A program made the translations under genes and the position numbers. Shown one piece after another: positions 36,400 to 46,380 of a stretch of 64,000 nucleotides of DNA (within the stretch, counting starts at the first letter, position 1; each line of letters starts with the position of its first letter). Source of the stretch: UBA1494_A sp963973975. GTDB taxonomy: Bacteria > Bacteroidota > Bacteroidia > Flavobacteriales_E > Vicingaceae. The DNA is taken from NCBI GenBank assembly GCA_963973975.1, contig CAXBCF010000012.1, forward strand, positions 34,568-98,567, in the 5' to 3' direction. The notes under the pieces were generated by a model. It did no database searches. It was given only the letters and a program-made list of their open reading frames with translations, and was not told the DNA's origin.

Positions 36400-38105
36400 A
36401 GGAGTTTGGTTGGATAGATTGGACTGTAATGTTAGGTACTTTGTTTTTCATTGTAGCTTATGGCGTATGGAAAACTCGTGGAAGTAAAAATATAAAAGGC
36501 TACCTGCTTGGTGGAAATGAAAGTAATTGGTGGACAATTGGACTTTCAGTTATGGCAACTCAGGCTTCAGCAATTACCTTCCTTTCTACCCCTGGACAAG
36601 CATATATGGAAGGTATGGGTTTTGTGCAATTTTACTTTGGTTTGCCTTTGGCAATGATTATTATTTCAACTGTTTTTATCCCACTGTATTACAAGCTTAA
36701 AGTTTACACAGCTTATGAATTTTTAGAAGCCCGATTCGATAACAAAACTCGTTTACTTACAGCCTCACTTTTCCTTCTTCAAAGGGGATTAGCTGCCGGA
36801 ATCACCATCTATGCTCCAGCCATAATCCTTTCTCAAATTATTGGTTGGAGTTTAAATTTCACCATCTTATTCATTGGCACTTTGGTGATTATTTATACAG
36901 TATCAGGAGGAACAAAAGCAGTAAATCAGACTCATAAACAACAGATGGGAGTTATTTTTCTGGGAATGTTTATTGCCTTTGGACTTTTGGTTGCACACCT
37001 TACAGATCACTTAAGTTTTGGACAAGGAGTTGAAGTTGCAGGGATAATGGATAAAATGCAAGTAATTGACTGGGAATTTAATCCATCAAGTCGCTATAAC
37101 ATTTGGTCGGGAATAATTGGTGGATTATTCTTGCAACTGAGTTATTTTGGAACAGATCAATCGCAGGTGCAACGCTACTTAAGTGGGAGTTCTGTAAGAG
37201 AAAGTCGATTGGGATTAATGTTTAATGGTTTACTTAAAATTCCCATGCAGTTTTTTATTCTGTTTGTGGGAATTTTAGTTTTCTTGTTTTATCAATTTAC
37301 CATGCCGCCATTGCATTTCAACCAAGCCAATGTTAATCAGGTTTTAGAATCTGAGTATGCTCCAAGCTATATAGAACTAGAAAACAGGCAATCTAAGATT
37401 TTTGAAGAAAAGAAAGCCTTGATTTATCAATACAAAACACTTGAAGAAAACGAAAATATTAAGAAACAAATCAATAAATTACACCATGAGGAAAAATTTT
37501 TGATGAACCAAAGCAAGGATTTAATCAAAAAAGCCAATCCCGAAGCTGAAGTGGAGGACGATGACTATATCTTTATCACATTTGTAATTAATTACTTACC
37601 GATTGGAATTGTCGGTTTATTGTTGGCGGTAATTTTTTCTGCGGCCATGTCATCCACTGCATCAGAACTCAATGCACTTGCTTCTACCACCACCGTTGAC
37701 ATTTACAAGCGAAATTTAAAAAAAGACGGTTCAGAAAAACATTATTTACAAGGATCAAAACTCTTCACCTTACTCTTTGGCCTTTTTGCCATTGCCTTTG
37801 CTGCCATGGCAAGCCTTTTTGACAATTTGATAGAAGCCGTCAATATTTTAGGCTCTCTTTTTTACGGTACAATTTTGGGAATTTTCTTGGTTGCTTTCTT
37901 CTTCAAGTTTATTAAAGGAAATGCTGTATTTATCGCTGCAATTATCTCTCAGCTCATAATTATTTTCCTTTATACGCTCAATCGTTTGGAAATTATCAAT
38001 ATTGGGTATTTATGGTATAACCTGATTGCACCTGCTTTGGTGATTGGTTCTGCTTTTATTATTCAGTACTTCACCAATGGTCCTTTACAAAAGATAGAGG
38101 AATAG
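36396..38105 (+). CDS. Sodium:solute symporter (SSS family)
   Basis: 569 residues with 13 or more membrane helices. SSS marks: GGNESNWWTIGLSVMATQAS, SAITFLSTPGQAY, the YTVSGGTKAVNQTHKQQM block and GTDQSQVQRYLSG, and FSAAMSSTASELNALASTT. A charged insert of about 90 residues (about 320-390, coiled-coil-like) separates two helices; this is seen in Bacteroidota members. It probably imports a sugar or amino-sugar released by the upstream deacetylase; the substrate is inferred from context only. Confidence 0.88.
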   Translation: MKEFGWIDWTVMLGTLFFIVAYGVWKTRGSKNIKGYLLGGNESNWWTIGLSVMATQASAITFLSTPGQAYMEGMGFVQFYFGLPLAMIIISTVFIPLYYKLKVYTAYEFLEARFDNKTRLLTASLFLLQRGLAAGITIYAPAIILSQIIGWSLNFTILFIGTLVIIYTVSGGTKAVNQTHKQQMGVIFLGMFIAFGLLVAHLTDHLSFGQGVEVAGIMDKMQVIDWEFNPSSRYNIWSGIIGGLFLQLSYFGTDQSQVQRYLSGSSVRESRLGLMFNGLLKIPMQFFILFVGILVFLFYQFTMPPLHFNQANVNQVLESEYAPSYIELENRQSKIFEEKKALIYQYKTLEENENIKKQINKLHHEEKFLMNQSKDLIKKANPEAEVEDDDYIFITFVINYLPIGIVGLLLAVIFSAAMSSTASELNALASTTTVDIYKRNLKKDGSEKHYLQGSKLFTLLFGLFAIAFAAMASLFDNLIEAVNILGSLFYGTILGIFLVAFFFKFIKGNAVFIAAIISQLIIIFLYTLNRLEIINIGYLWYNLIAPALVIGSAFIIQYFTNGPLQKIEE

Positions 38106-38111
38106 AAAGAA

Positions 38112-38879
38112 TTAAAAAAAGTAGGAAAGGTTAAGTAGCGCCACAGGCTGAACATTTAAGTTGGTATTGTTCACTATATTTTCGCTACTCATAAAGTTAG
38201 TAGTGATATTACCATTGATAGAAGTGTTTGTAGTGTTGTCAGAAGTTGTCCCTCCTTGACTAACAGCCAATAATCTAAGTGCTAATTCAGTTCCAACACT
38301 AAAACGCGAAGCAATAAAATAATTAAACCCTCCTCCTGCTTGAAAGCCAAAAGCGATTCCACCATCCTCTCTTATTTCTCGAACTACTGAACTTGTTCCG
38401 ACTTGAGAAATATTTCTAGTTTCAGACTCAGTAGTTGTTTTACCTATAAAAGTCAAGTCAATTTGAGCAAAAATATAGGGATCTAATCGATTAGAGGTTG
38501 AAAGGTGTTTTTCAATTCCAATAGAAACATTCATTCTAGCACTACTTATTAAGGAATCTCTTTCAATCAAATTTAATCCTGAACTGTCTGCTTGTTCTCT
38601 TTTAAACCGGTTGATGCTTAAGCCAAAACCTGTTCTTAACGCCAAATCGTCTTTTAAGTAATACTTTGCAAATAAAATATTCTGACCATAATCATTGCTA
38701 AAACTTTCTAAATTAATATTATCAGTTAAACCTGTAATAATAAGACTCACTCCAAAATCGCCTTTTTTAGGCATTAAGTCTTTGAATTTAGTTTCTTTTT
38801 CATTTTGAGCAACAACTGAGAAGGTTGAATAAAAGATAAGTGCAACAACAATAATTGATTTAATATTTAACAATTTCAT
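38112..38879 (-). CDS. Outer membrane beta-barrel protein
   Basis: 255 residues from the ATG at 38879, chosen because MKLLNIKSIIVVALIFYSTF gives a clean signal peptide; the ATG at 38909 would add 10 residues. The body alternates hydrophobic and polar residues (GVSLIITGLTDNINL, YYLKDDLALRTGFGLSINRF) and ends in YFF, typical of outer membrane barrels of the OmpA/porin-like type. Its role is unknown. It is convergent with the symporter gene, 6 bp away. Confidence 0.72.
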   Translation of the reverse strand: MKLLNIKSIIVVALIFYSTFSVVAQNEKETKFKDLMPKKGDFGVSLIITGLTDNINLESFSNDYGQNILFAKYYLKDDLALRTGFGLSINRFKREQADSSGLNLIERDSLISSARMNVSIGIEKHLSTSNRLDPYIFAQIDLTFIGKTTTESETRNISQVGTSSVVREIREDGGIAFGFQAGGGFNYFIASRFSVGTELALRLLAVSQGGTTSDNTTNTSINGNITTNFMSSENIVNNTNLNVQPVALLNLSYFF

Positions 38880-38929
38880 AGACAAAGATTTTAAACTATC
38901 AATAAACAAAAAAAGGTAACTGTTATTGT

Positions 38930-39583
38930 TTAACTAGAGAAAGATTTATTCTGCAACATGGGTACGAAACTAAAAGTTCCAAATTTTTCAACTTTAAATT
39001 CCGTCTCATTCACTTTTATCAATCGCTGCATTTCTTGACTTTCACCCTCTCCAAGAGGAATGATAAACATTCCCCCAATCGCAAGTTGATTTTTTAAATC
39101 TTGAGGAATTAGAGGAGCTGCTGCTGTAATAATTATTCGATCAAATGGTGCGAAAGCGGGAAGCCCTTTAAAGCCATCTCCAAAAAATGTTTTTGGAAAA
39201 TACCCTAAATCATTGAGTATTTGTTTGGATTTTAAATGCAATGATCTATGGCGCTCAATGGTAAAAACCTTTACTCCCATTTCCAACAAAACACAACTTT
39301 GATAACCACTACCTGTTCCTATTTCTAGTACTTTCATTCCGGGTTTTACCGATAAAAGATCTGATTGAAAAGCAACTGTATACGGTTGAGAAATTGTTTG
39401 ACCTGAACCAATTGGAAAAGCTTGATCTCTATATGCAAAATTTACGAACGCATTGTCCATAAAAAGATGTCTTGGAACTTTTTCAATAGCATCAAGAACG
39501 GCTTGATTTTTAATTCCTTTCCCTTTTAACTCTTCTACTAACTTCTTTCGAAGTCCTTTATGCCGATAGGTATCGTTTATCAT
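38930..39583 (-). CDS. pcm: Protein-L-isoaspartate O-methyltransferase
   Basis: About 217 residues. Family marks: VPRHLFMDNAFVNFAY, PIGSGQTISQPYTVA, the SAM-binding loop VLEIGTGSGYQSCVL and DRIIITAAAPLIP. The enzyme methylates damaged isoaspartyl residues so that proteins can be repaired. The frame opens at 39598, but the start at 39583 (MINDTYRHKGLRK) gives the usual N-terminus. Confidence 0.93.
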   Translation of the reverse strand: MINDTYRHKGLRKKLVEELKGKGIKNQAVLDAIEKVPRHLFMDNAFVNFAYRDQAFPIGSGQTISQPYTVAFQSDLLSVKPGMKVLEIGTGSGYQSCVLLEMGVKVFTIERHRSLHLKSKQILNDLGYFPKTFFGDGFKGLPAFAPFDRIIITAAAPLIPQDLKNQLAIGGMFIIPLGEGESQEMQRLIKVNETEFKVEKFGTFSFVPMLQNKSFSS

Positions 39584-39694
39584 ACAGCAAAAAAACAACT
39601 ATTATTCATTCTGTAAATTTAAGGCAAATGGTCTTATCAATAGTGGCTTGTTAAAAAGCCAATTCTAAAAAAAGAATAACCAAAGAGATTCCCT

Positions 39695-39702
39695 TACTTT
39701 TG
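39695..39702 (+). promoter_or_regulatory. TAnnTTTG promoter element
   Basis: TACTTTTG, exact consensus, 13 bases before the ATG at 39716; the gap to pcm is otherwise empty. Confidence 0.55.
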
Positions 39703-39715
39703 CAAAAAAATATTT

Positions 39716-40702
39716 ATGCTCAAGATTGGGGTATTAGGTGCCGGACATTTTGGAAAGATTCACATTAAATTGCTTCAAGAAATTGAAGATTTTGAGCTCT
39801 TGGGCTTCTATGATGTCGATTCGGAAGTGAGCAATCAAGTTTCTAAAGAATTTGGAGTGAAGGCTTTTGCAAGTCAAGAAGAATTAATTGATGCAGTTGA
39901 CATTGTCGATATTGTTACCCCAACACCATCTCATTATGATTGTGCTGTTAAGGCAATTCGCCAGTCAAAGCATATTTTCATAGAAAAACCTGCAACTAAT
40001 ACCATAGAAGAGGGAAGAAAGTTAATTGAATTGGCGAATGAAGCGAATGTAAAAGTTCAAATTGGACACAATGAACGCTTCAATGCTGCATTTTTAGCTA
40101 CTTTGCCTTATATTAATCAACCGATGTTTATTGAAACTCATCGTCTTTCTCAATTTAAACCTCGTGGTACTGATGTTTCAGTTGTGATTGATTTAATGGT
40201 ACACGACATTGACATTGTATTGAGTTTAGTTAAAAGCAATGTTAGAAGAATTAGTGCAAATGGTGTTGCTGTTGTAAGTGACACACCTGATATTGCCAAT
40301 GCTCGCATTGAGTTTGACAATGGTTGTGTTGCAAACCTTACAGCAAGTAGAATTTCGCTGAAAAACATGCGCAAAACTAGAATCTTTCAAAAAGACGCGT
40401 ATTTGTCGATCGATTTTTTGAAGAAAGAATCTGAAGTTGTTCGAATTTCTGCAACAAATGGAAAAACAAACCCCCTTTCCATCACCTTTGATCCTCAAAA
40501 TGGAAAAACAATAAAAGAGGTTAATTTTGAAAAACCTGAAATTTTTGAAACCAATGCCATAATGGAAGAGTTTCGTGCATTTGCAGCTTCAATTAAAAAC
40601 GACACACAACCACCAGTTAGTATCTATGATGGATTCAATGCGGTAGATGTTGCTCACCAAATTATTGAAAAACTCGAAATCATTCAAGAGAATATTTCTT
40701 AA
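39716..40702 (+). CDS. Gfo/Idh/MocA family oxidoreductase
   Basis: 328 residues. Rossmann fold with GVLGAGHFGKIHIKLL, then VDIVTPTPSHYDCA and HIFIEKPATNTIEEG (the conserved EKP lysine) and VQIGHNERFNAAF. The C-terminal half has VVIDLMVHDIDIVLSL. These enzymes oxidise or reduce sugars or cyclitols with NAD(P). Substrate unknown. It is followed 60 bp later by a lipoprotein gene and the sugar transferase gene. Confidence 0.9.
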   Translation: MLKIGVLGAGHFGKIHIKLLQEIEDFELLGFYDVDSEVSNQVSKEFGVKAFASQEELIDAVDIVDIVTPTPSHYDCAVKAIRQSKHIFIEKPATNTIEEGRKLIELANEANVKVQIGHNERFNAAFLATLPYINQPMFIETHRLSQFKPRGTDVSVVIDLMVHDIDIVLSLVKSNVRRISANGVAVVSDTPDIANARIEFDNGCVANLTASRISLKNMRKTRIFQKDAYLSIDFLKKESEVVRISATNGKTNPLSITFDPQNGKTIKEVNFEKPEIFETNAIMEEFRAFAASIKNDTQPPVSIYDGFNAVDVAHQIIEKLEIIQENIS

Positions 40703-40762
40703 GGCTTTTACAATATTTCGCATTAATTATCGTTGCTAATTATTAGTTCCCTAAACGCATAC

Positions 40763-41614
40763 ATGAGGCATATTTACTTTTCATTATTTCTTTCCATTGT
40801 TCTTCTATTCTCTGCTTGCAACGACGATGATTTGAAAGCAGATATACCTGGGTTTTTAACCATTGAAGATGTATCTGTTCGAACTACTCCTTCTCAAGGA
40901 ACGTCTGATGATCAAATAACTGATGTTAATGTTTTTGTAAATGATCAATCTCTTGGTTTTTTTGAATTACCTGCTAGTATTCCTATTAGAACCACTGGTG
41001 CTATTAATTTAAAAATTCGGCCTGTTATCCAAAAAAACGGAATGTCTTCCGATAAGGTTGATTATCCATTCTACACTACTTATGAAGTGGATACAGTTTT
41101 TCTTCCAGAAGGTGAAATAAAAATAAATCCAGTAGTCGAATATTTTCCAACAGCTAATTTTACTGAGCCTTGGTCTGGTGAGGACTTCGAAAGTGGGATA
41201 AATTTCGAATACCATCCTTCAAGTGATACCGTATTTGTTAGAACCCTAGATCCCAATGAAGCTTTTGAGGGAGCTTCTGGAAAGGCATACTTACTGCCTA
41301 ATCATCAATTTTTTGAAGCTAGAACTCCCACTTTTACGAATATTCCAAGAAATGGTACTGCAGTTTACATGGAATTGAACTATAAATCAAATCATGACTT
41401 TGCTGTTAGCATCTATGCCAATAATCAATCAGTTCAGCAAGCAGTTATCTTTTTACGACGAAAAACAACTTGGAACAAGGTTTACATTGAATTGGGTAGT
41501 GTTTTCGCTAGTTTAGCATCCTCTCAAAACTTTAATATTGCTATAAGTTTTGAAAAAAGAACTTCAGAAGCTTCAATTTTGTTAGTGGATAACGTTAAAT
41601 TAATTCGTTTCTAA
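40763..41614 (+). CDS. Lipoprotein with carbohydrate-binding-like fold
   Basis: 283 residues from ATG 40763. Lipobox FSAC near residue 19 followed by NDDD, a surface-lipoprotein signature. The body is beta-rich, with aromatic-rich strands in the second half (NFEYHPSSDTVFV, AVYMELNYKSNHDFAVSIY), similar to jelly-roll binding domains. An upstream TTG at 40733 would add 10 residues without improving the signal. It shares one base (TAATG) with the next gene, so it may serve the polysaccharide step encoded there. Confidence 0.72.
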   Translation: MRHIYFSLFLSIVLLFSACNDDDLKADIPGFLTIEDVSVRTTPSQGTSDDQITDVNVFVNDQSLGFFELPASIPIRTTGAINLKIRPVIQKNGMSSDKVDYPFYTTYEVDTVFLPEGEIKINPVVEYFPTANFTEPWSGEDFESGINFEYHPSSDTVFVRTLDPNEAFEGASGKAYLLPNHQFFEARTPTFTNIPRNGTAVYMELNYKSNHDFAVSIYANNQSVQQAVIFLRRKTTWNKVYIELGSVFASLASSQNFNIAISFEKRTSEASILLVDNVKLIRF

Positions 41615-43029
41615 TGAATCAACGTTTACAAGCATTAAAATACATTTCACTAGACTATTTCTCTGCTGCTTTGGCTTGGCTACTATTTTACAGGTACAGA
41701 AAAACATATTTAGAACCTGCAAAGTTCGGATATGAGATTCCCATTGATTTGAATGAAAGTTTTTTTTTAGGTCTAATTTTAATTCCACTAGGTTGGATCA
41801 TTCTTTATGCCTCAACAGGCTTTTATAATAACTCCTACCGAAAATCGCGTTTAAAAGAATTTTCTCAAACACTTACAACCTCACTTTTAGGTTGTACTTT
41901 TTTGTTTTTTGTTTTTATTCTAGATGATGAAATTGACACCTATAAAGATTACTACTTATCATATACCTATATCTTTTTCTTTCATTTCACCATCACTTAC
42001 TTTTTCCGCTTTTTAATAACGAGCAGAACGGTTTACAGAATTCAAAACCGTGAGATTGGATTCAACACCATTATTGTTGGTTCCAATGAAAAAGCTGAAG
42101 CACTTTATTTGGAAATGGAAAAAGAAAAGAAGTCTTATGGCAATAAATTCATTGGTTTTGTTCGTGTCAACAAAAAGGAAGAATACTTGATGGAAGAGCA
42201 CCTTCAGTTTTTGGGAAATATTACTGAATTAAAAAAAATCGTTTCAGACCATCAAATTGAAGAAGCCATTATTGCCATAGAATCTTCAGAGCACAAAAAC
42301 CTCGAACAAATTTTAAGTCAATTAGAGGGCTTGAACATATTGATTAAAGTGATCCCCGACATGTATGATATTCTTTCTGGTTCGGTGAAAATGAGTTCTA
42401 TTTTCGGTGCTCCATTAATTGTAATTAATCGAGAAATTATGCCCGCATGGCAACAAACGGTTAAGCGATTAATGGACATTTTTATTTCTTTATTTGTGCT
42501 TATAGTTTTTAGCCCCTTATACATTGTTGTAAGTTTAATTGTAAAATTCACAAGCAAAGGACCAATAATATTTTCTCAAGAGCGAATTGGTATTCACGGC
42601 AGGCCATTTATGATTCGTAAGTTTAGGTCAATGTATGTTGATGCTGAAAAAGAAGGACCTGCGCTTTCCAGCGAAAAAGATCCTAGAATTACAAAGTTTG
42701 GTCGATTTATGCGGAAAACACGCTTGGATGAAATCCCTCAATTCTACAATGTACTCATTGGTGACATGTCATTAGTTGGGCCTAGACCTGAAAGAGAGTA
42801 TTTCATCGAAAAGATTGTTGAAAAAGCATCACATTACAACCACCTTTTAAAAGTTCGACCTGGAATCACCTCATGGGGACAAGTGAAATATGGGTATGCA
42901 GAAAATGTAGATCAAATGGTTGAACGACTTAAATTCGATCTACTTTACATCGAAAACATGTCACTTTTGGTTGACATTAAAATTTTAATCTACACTGTTT
43001 TGATTGTGGTAAAAGGCAGTGGTAAATAA
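41614..43029 (+). CDS. Polyprenyl-phosphate sugar phosphotransferase (WbaP/WcaJ-like)
   Basis: 471 residues. Four or five N-terminal membrane helices, a CoA-binding-like middle domain (NTIIVGSNEKAEALYLEME), a fifth helix, then the catalytic domain: SQERIGIHGRPFMIRKFRSM, KTRLDEIPQFYNVLIGDMSL and VGPRPERE. It starts polysaccharide synthesis by placing a sugar-1-phosphate on undecaprenyl phosphate. No export genes for the polymer are in this stretch. Confidence 0.92.
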   Translation: MNQRLQALKYISLDYFSAALAWLLFYRYRKTYLEPAKFGYEIPIDLNESFFLGLILIPLGWIILYASTGFYNNSYRKSRLKEFSQTLTTSLLGCTFLFFVFILDDEIDTYKDYYLSYTYIFFFHFTITYFFRFLITSRTVYRIQNREIGFNTIIVGSNEKAEALYLEMEKEKKSYGNKFIGFVRVNKKEEYLMEEHLQFLGNITELKKIVSDHQIEEAIIAIESSEHKNLEQILSQLEGLNILIKVIPDMYDILSGSVKMSSIFGAPLIVINREIMPAWQQTVKRLMDIFISLFVLIVFSPLYIVVSLIVKFTSKGPIIFSQERIGIHGRPFMIRKFRSMYVDAEKEGPALSSEKDPRITKFGRFMRKTRLDEIPQFYNVLIGDMSLVGPRPEREYFIEKIVEKASHYNHLLKVRPGITSWGQVKYGYAENVDQMVERLKFDLLYIENMSLLVDIKILIYTVLIVVKGSGK

Positions 43030-43085
43030 TTTTGAAGCGGCTAAATCAATCCTTAATTTAGCAACCTATTTCTAAAAAAAATTAA

Positions 43086-43973
43086 ATGGAAAATATAGCA
43101 GTAATCGGAGCTGGCACCATGGGAAATGGAATTGCTCATACTTTCGCACAATTTGGCTATCAAGTAGCCTTAATCGATCTTTCTCAAGAAAGCCTTGATC
43201 GAGCAATTCAAACCATTAGCAAAAACTTAGATAGACAAGTTGCTAAAGAGCGTATTTCAGAAGCTGATAAAACAGCTACTTTGAAAAACATTAAACCCTT
43301 TACAGCTCTAGAAGATGGTGTAAAAGGAGTGGATTTAGTTGTGGAAGCTGCTACTGAAAACATGGAAATCAAACTAAAGATTCTCAAACAATTGGACGAA
43401 ATATGTGCTAAAAACACCATTTTAGCCAGCAATACCTCTTCTATCTCCATCACCAAGATTGGTTCAGTTACCAAAAGACCTGAACAAGTAATAGGTATGC
43501 ACTTTATGAACCCAGTTCCTATTATGAAATTGGTTGAAATCATTAGGGGTTATGCCACTTCCGATGCGGTGACTGCTACCATTATGGAATTATCAAAGAA
43601 ATTGCAAAAAGAACCTGTAGAAGTAAATGATTACCCGGGTTTTGTAGCCAATAGAATTTTGATGCCCATGATCAATGAGGCCATTTATACGCTTTATGAG
43701 GGTGTTGCAGGAGTTGAAGATATTGACACTGTTATGAAACTTGGCATGGCACACCCAATGGGACCACTTCAGTTAGCTGATTTTATTGGTTTGGATGTAT
43801 GCTTATCGATTTTAGAAGTATTGTACAATGGCTTTGGAAATCCAAAGTATGCCCCTTGCCCATTGTTGGTAAATATGGTTACAGCCAAAAAACTTGGAGC
43901 TAAATCAGGTGAAGGCTTTTACAATTACCAACACGGAGGAAAAGACTTAGTAGTTTCTAATAACTTCAAATAA
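43086..43973 (+). CDS. 3-hydroxyacyl-CoA (3-hydroxybutyryl-CoA) dehydrogenase
   Basis: 295 residues. NAD-binding loop GAGTMGNGIAHTFAQFGY, IKLKILKQLDEI, SNTSSISITKIG, GMHFMNPVPIMKLVEII and NDYPGFVANRILMPMINEA, with the catalytic His and Glu of the family in HFMNP and VEII. It oxidises 3-hydroxyacyl-CoA to 3-oxoacyl-CoA in short-chain metabolism. Length is standard. Confidence 0.93.
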   Translation: MENIAVIGAGTMGNGIAHTFAQFGYQVALIDLSQESLDRAIQTISKNLDRQVAKERISEADKTATLKNIKPFTALEDGVKGVDLVVEAATENMEIKLKILKQLDEICAKNTILASNTSSISITKIGSVTKRPEQVIGMHFMNPVPIMKLVEIIRGYATSDAVTATIMELSKKLQKEPVEVNDYPGFVANRILMPMINEAIYTLYEGVAGVEDIDTVMKLGMAHPMGPLQLADFIGLDVCLSILEVLYNGFGNPKYAPCPLLVNMVTAKKLGAKSGEGFYNYQHGGKDLVVSNNFK

Positions 43974-43998
43974 GCTTTCAAGTTTATTTTCGTACTAA

Positions 43999-44697
43999 AT
44001 GGTTTTCAAAAAACTGCTTTTAGGACTGCTTACTCTGTATATCTCATCTAACGGAATAGCACAAAATACTCCTAAGAAATACAGTAAAAGCAATTCAAGA
44101 ATTGAAAGCAAGCAACAAATAAAAATGTTATTTGATGGAGTGCTTCTTGTTCGGCTGAAAACAAGAAAAAGCTCAATTGAGGCTTTAAAGAAAATTGGAA
44201 AGTTCAAAAAAGCAAAAAAGTATGAAAAAGGACAAGTCGAATTAAATAAAGCTATCATCCATGCCTTCAAAAATAATTTTGATTTTTGTCCAACTTACTA
44301 TTTCTTTAGCAATGAATCCAATAAAATTCATAAAGGCGCTTTAGATCAAGTCAAGTTCCAAAATGATAGCTTATTTCACGATTCTAATATTTCAGTTCAA
44401 ACTAAAAACTTCTTAATTGCAGAATTTGGAAACATTGCTCAAGACACTGCTAAGTATTATGATTCCTATTATTTTGTAGAAAATGAAAAAGGGACATAAA
44501 TAAAACCCAAGTATCATGGAGGTTCAAATTTTGGATTTGGTGCGCTAATTATCAAAAGTGATCAGTTTATTCAGCTCAGAAAACCATTCCCGTATTACGT
44601 TCGAACATATAATTCGCTACCAATCATAAGAAAGCCTAAAAAAGCCGTAAAAAAATTGAATCGGAAGTTATATCGATACTATAATAAGCAGCTTTGA
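43999..44697 (+). pseudogene. Hypothetical exported protein gene interrupted by an in-frame TAA
   Basis: A signal-like N-terminus (LLLGLLTLYISSNGIAQ) and 166 codons lead to TAA at 44497-44499. The same frame then stays open for 65 more codons to TGA at 44695-44697, and that tail looks like protein (KYHGGSNFGFGALIIKSD, then a lysine- and tyrosine-rich end). The intact gene would encode about 232 residues. A single-base nonsense change (or sequencing error) is the simplest reading; the gene is not a family I recognise. Confidence 0.65.
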
Positions 44698-44959
44698 GAT
44701 TACCTCGAAATAGAATACAGGTATCACAACAAGTGATTTATAGTTCACAATTCGTATTTTACAAAACTTTATAAAAGCATCATTTCTAGCGTATAAATAA
44801 AAAATCGTGTTTTTTACAAAAAACATCAAATTAGTTCAATTCCATTGATAATTTTAACCCTTTGTAAAATACCTTACATTGAACCAAAATAATGTGATGC
44901 TTATTACTTTTAAGGAATATATTATTCGTACATTAAGCATTCAACAAACCATTAATTAA
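44698..44959. other. AT-rich upstream region of the polyamine operon
   Basis: No gene, tRNA or clear terminator is seen. TACTTTTA near 44908 is one base off the TAnnTTTG consensus and may serve the speA promoter. The leader could hold regulatory structure, but none is obvious by eye. Confidence 0.35.
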
Positions 44960-46369
44960 ATGAAAAACAGTTATTTTGACTTAATTGATCAAACCTATTA
45001 TTTTCCGCAAGAGGGATTTGACTTAAAAAACAATCACCTCACTTTTCATGGTATATCTCTGAAACATTTGATAGATAAGTATGGAACACCCTTCCGTTTT
45101 ATCTATTTGCCAAAAATCGGGGACCAAATCAAAAAAGCAAGAAACTTGTTTAACCGTGCCATTAAAAAGCACAATTATGCTGGAAAATACTTTTATTGCT
45201 ACTGCACCAAATGCAATCACTTTTCTCATGTGATTACTGAAGCCTTGAAACACGATGTTAACTTAGAAACTTCCTCTTCTTTTGATATTGATTTGATTCT
45301 GAACCTTCATAAAGAAGGAAAAATCGATAAAAAAAGAATGATTATCAACAACGGATATAAAACCACCGAATACCTTGAAAAAATTGTCAGCTTAATTGAG
45401 TTGGGTTTTTCTAATGTAGTGATTGTATTAGACAGCATTCCGGAAATTGAACGAATTAAGGCTTTAAAATGCAGTAAGAAAATTAAAATTGGCTTGAGAA
45501 TGGCAATTAATGAGGAACCACAAGCTTCTTACTATACTTCTAGATTGGGAATTCCACATGGTGAAGTTATCAACTTTTATGAAAATCATTTAAAAGATTT
45601 GGAAAATGTAAGTTTAAAAATGCTTCATTTTTTTGTGGACTCAGGCATAAAAGACAGTCTCTATTATTGGGGAGAGTTCAAACGAGCTTTGAATCTTTAC
45701 GTGGACTTGAGAAAGAAATGCAATACCTTAGATTCTTTTAACTTGGGTGGTGGCTTGCCCATTAGAAACAACCTAGGATTTGAATACGACTATGATTTCA
45801 TGATCAATGAAATTGTAAAAAATATCAAACACGTTTGTACAGAAGATAAAATTCCCGAGCCAGACATTTATACAGAATTTGGAAAATACACTGTTGGAGA
45901 AAGTGGTGCAATCGTATTTGAAGTGTTGGAAAAAAAGCAACAAAACGATACAGAGTGTTGGTACATCATCGACAACAGTTTAATGAATACCATTCCGGAT
46001 GCTTGGAGTATACACGAAAAATTCATTTTATTGCCAATCAATAAATGGGAAAACGGTTACGTTAGAGCTGCTATTGGCGGAATTAGTTGCGATCATTCAG
46101 ATTATTACAATTCTGAAGATTTAAACCAAGAAGTAGTATTACCAGAAATTAAAGATGGTGAAAAAGAACCACTTTATTTAGGTTTCTTCCATACTGGAGC
46201 TTATCAAGATGCCATTAGCGGATACGGTGGAATCAAGCATTGCCTGATTCCTTCGCCCAAGCACATTATTTTAGATCGGGATGAGCAGGGAAATTTGATT
46301 GATTATGTTTATAGAAATCAACAATCAGCAGATGAGATGTTTAAATTATTAGGCTATCAAAAAGATTAA
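44960..46369 (+). CDS. speA: Biosynthetic arginine decarboxylase
   Basis: 469 residues of the fold-type III (alanine racemase-like) PLP decarboxylases, in the shorter form found in Bacteroidota. The PLP lysine is in FYCYCTKCNHFSHV, the substrate site includes LETSSSFDIDL and LNLGGGLPIR, and EFGKYTVGESGA binds the phosphate. It makes agmatine from arginine, the first step of polyamine synthesis here. It starts the speA-speB-DHS operon, 11 bp before speB. Confidence 0.88.
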   Translation: MKNSYFDLIDQTYYFPQEGFDLKNNHLTFHGISLKHLIDKYGTPFRFIYLPKIGDQIKKARNLFNRAIKKHNYAGKYFYCYCTKCNHFSHVITEALKHDVNLETSSSFDIDLILNLHKEGKIDKKRMIINNGYKTTEYLEKIVSLIELGFSNVVIVLDSIPEIERIKALKCSKKIKIGLRMAINEEPQASYYTSRLGIPHGEVINFYENHLKDLENVSLKMLHFFVDSGIKDSLYYWGEFKRALNLYVDLRKKCNTLDSFNLGGGLPIRNNLGFEYDYDFMINEIVKNIKHVCTEDKIPEPDIYTEFGKYTVGESGAIVFEVLEKKQQNDTECWYIIDNSLMNTIPDAWSIHEKFILLPINKWENGYVRAAIGGISCDHSDYYNSEDLNQEVVLPEIKDGEKEPLYLGFFHTGAYQDAISGYGGIKHCLIPSPKHIILDRDEQGNLIDYVYRNQQSADEMFKLLGYQKD

Positions 46370-46380
46370 TTAAATTTAAA

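Noticed and set aside
44698..44959. Possible tRNA or riboswitch before speA
   Set aside because: No cloverleaf, T-loop or long paired element was found by eye in this AT-rich stretch.
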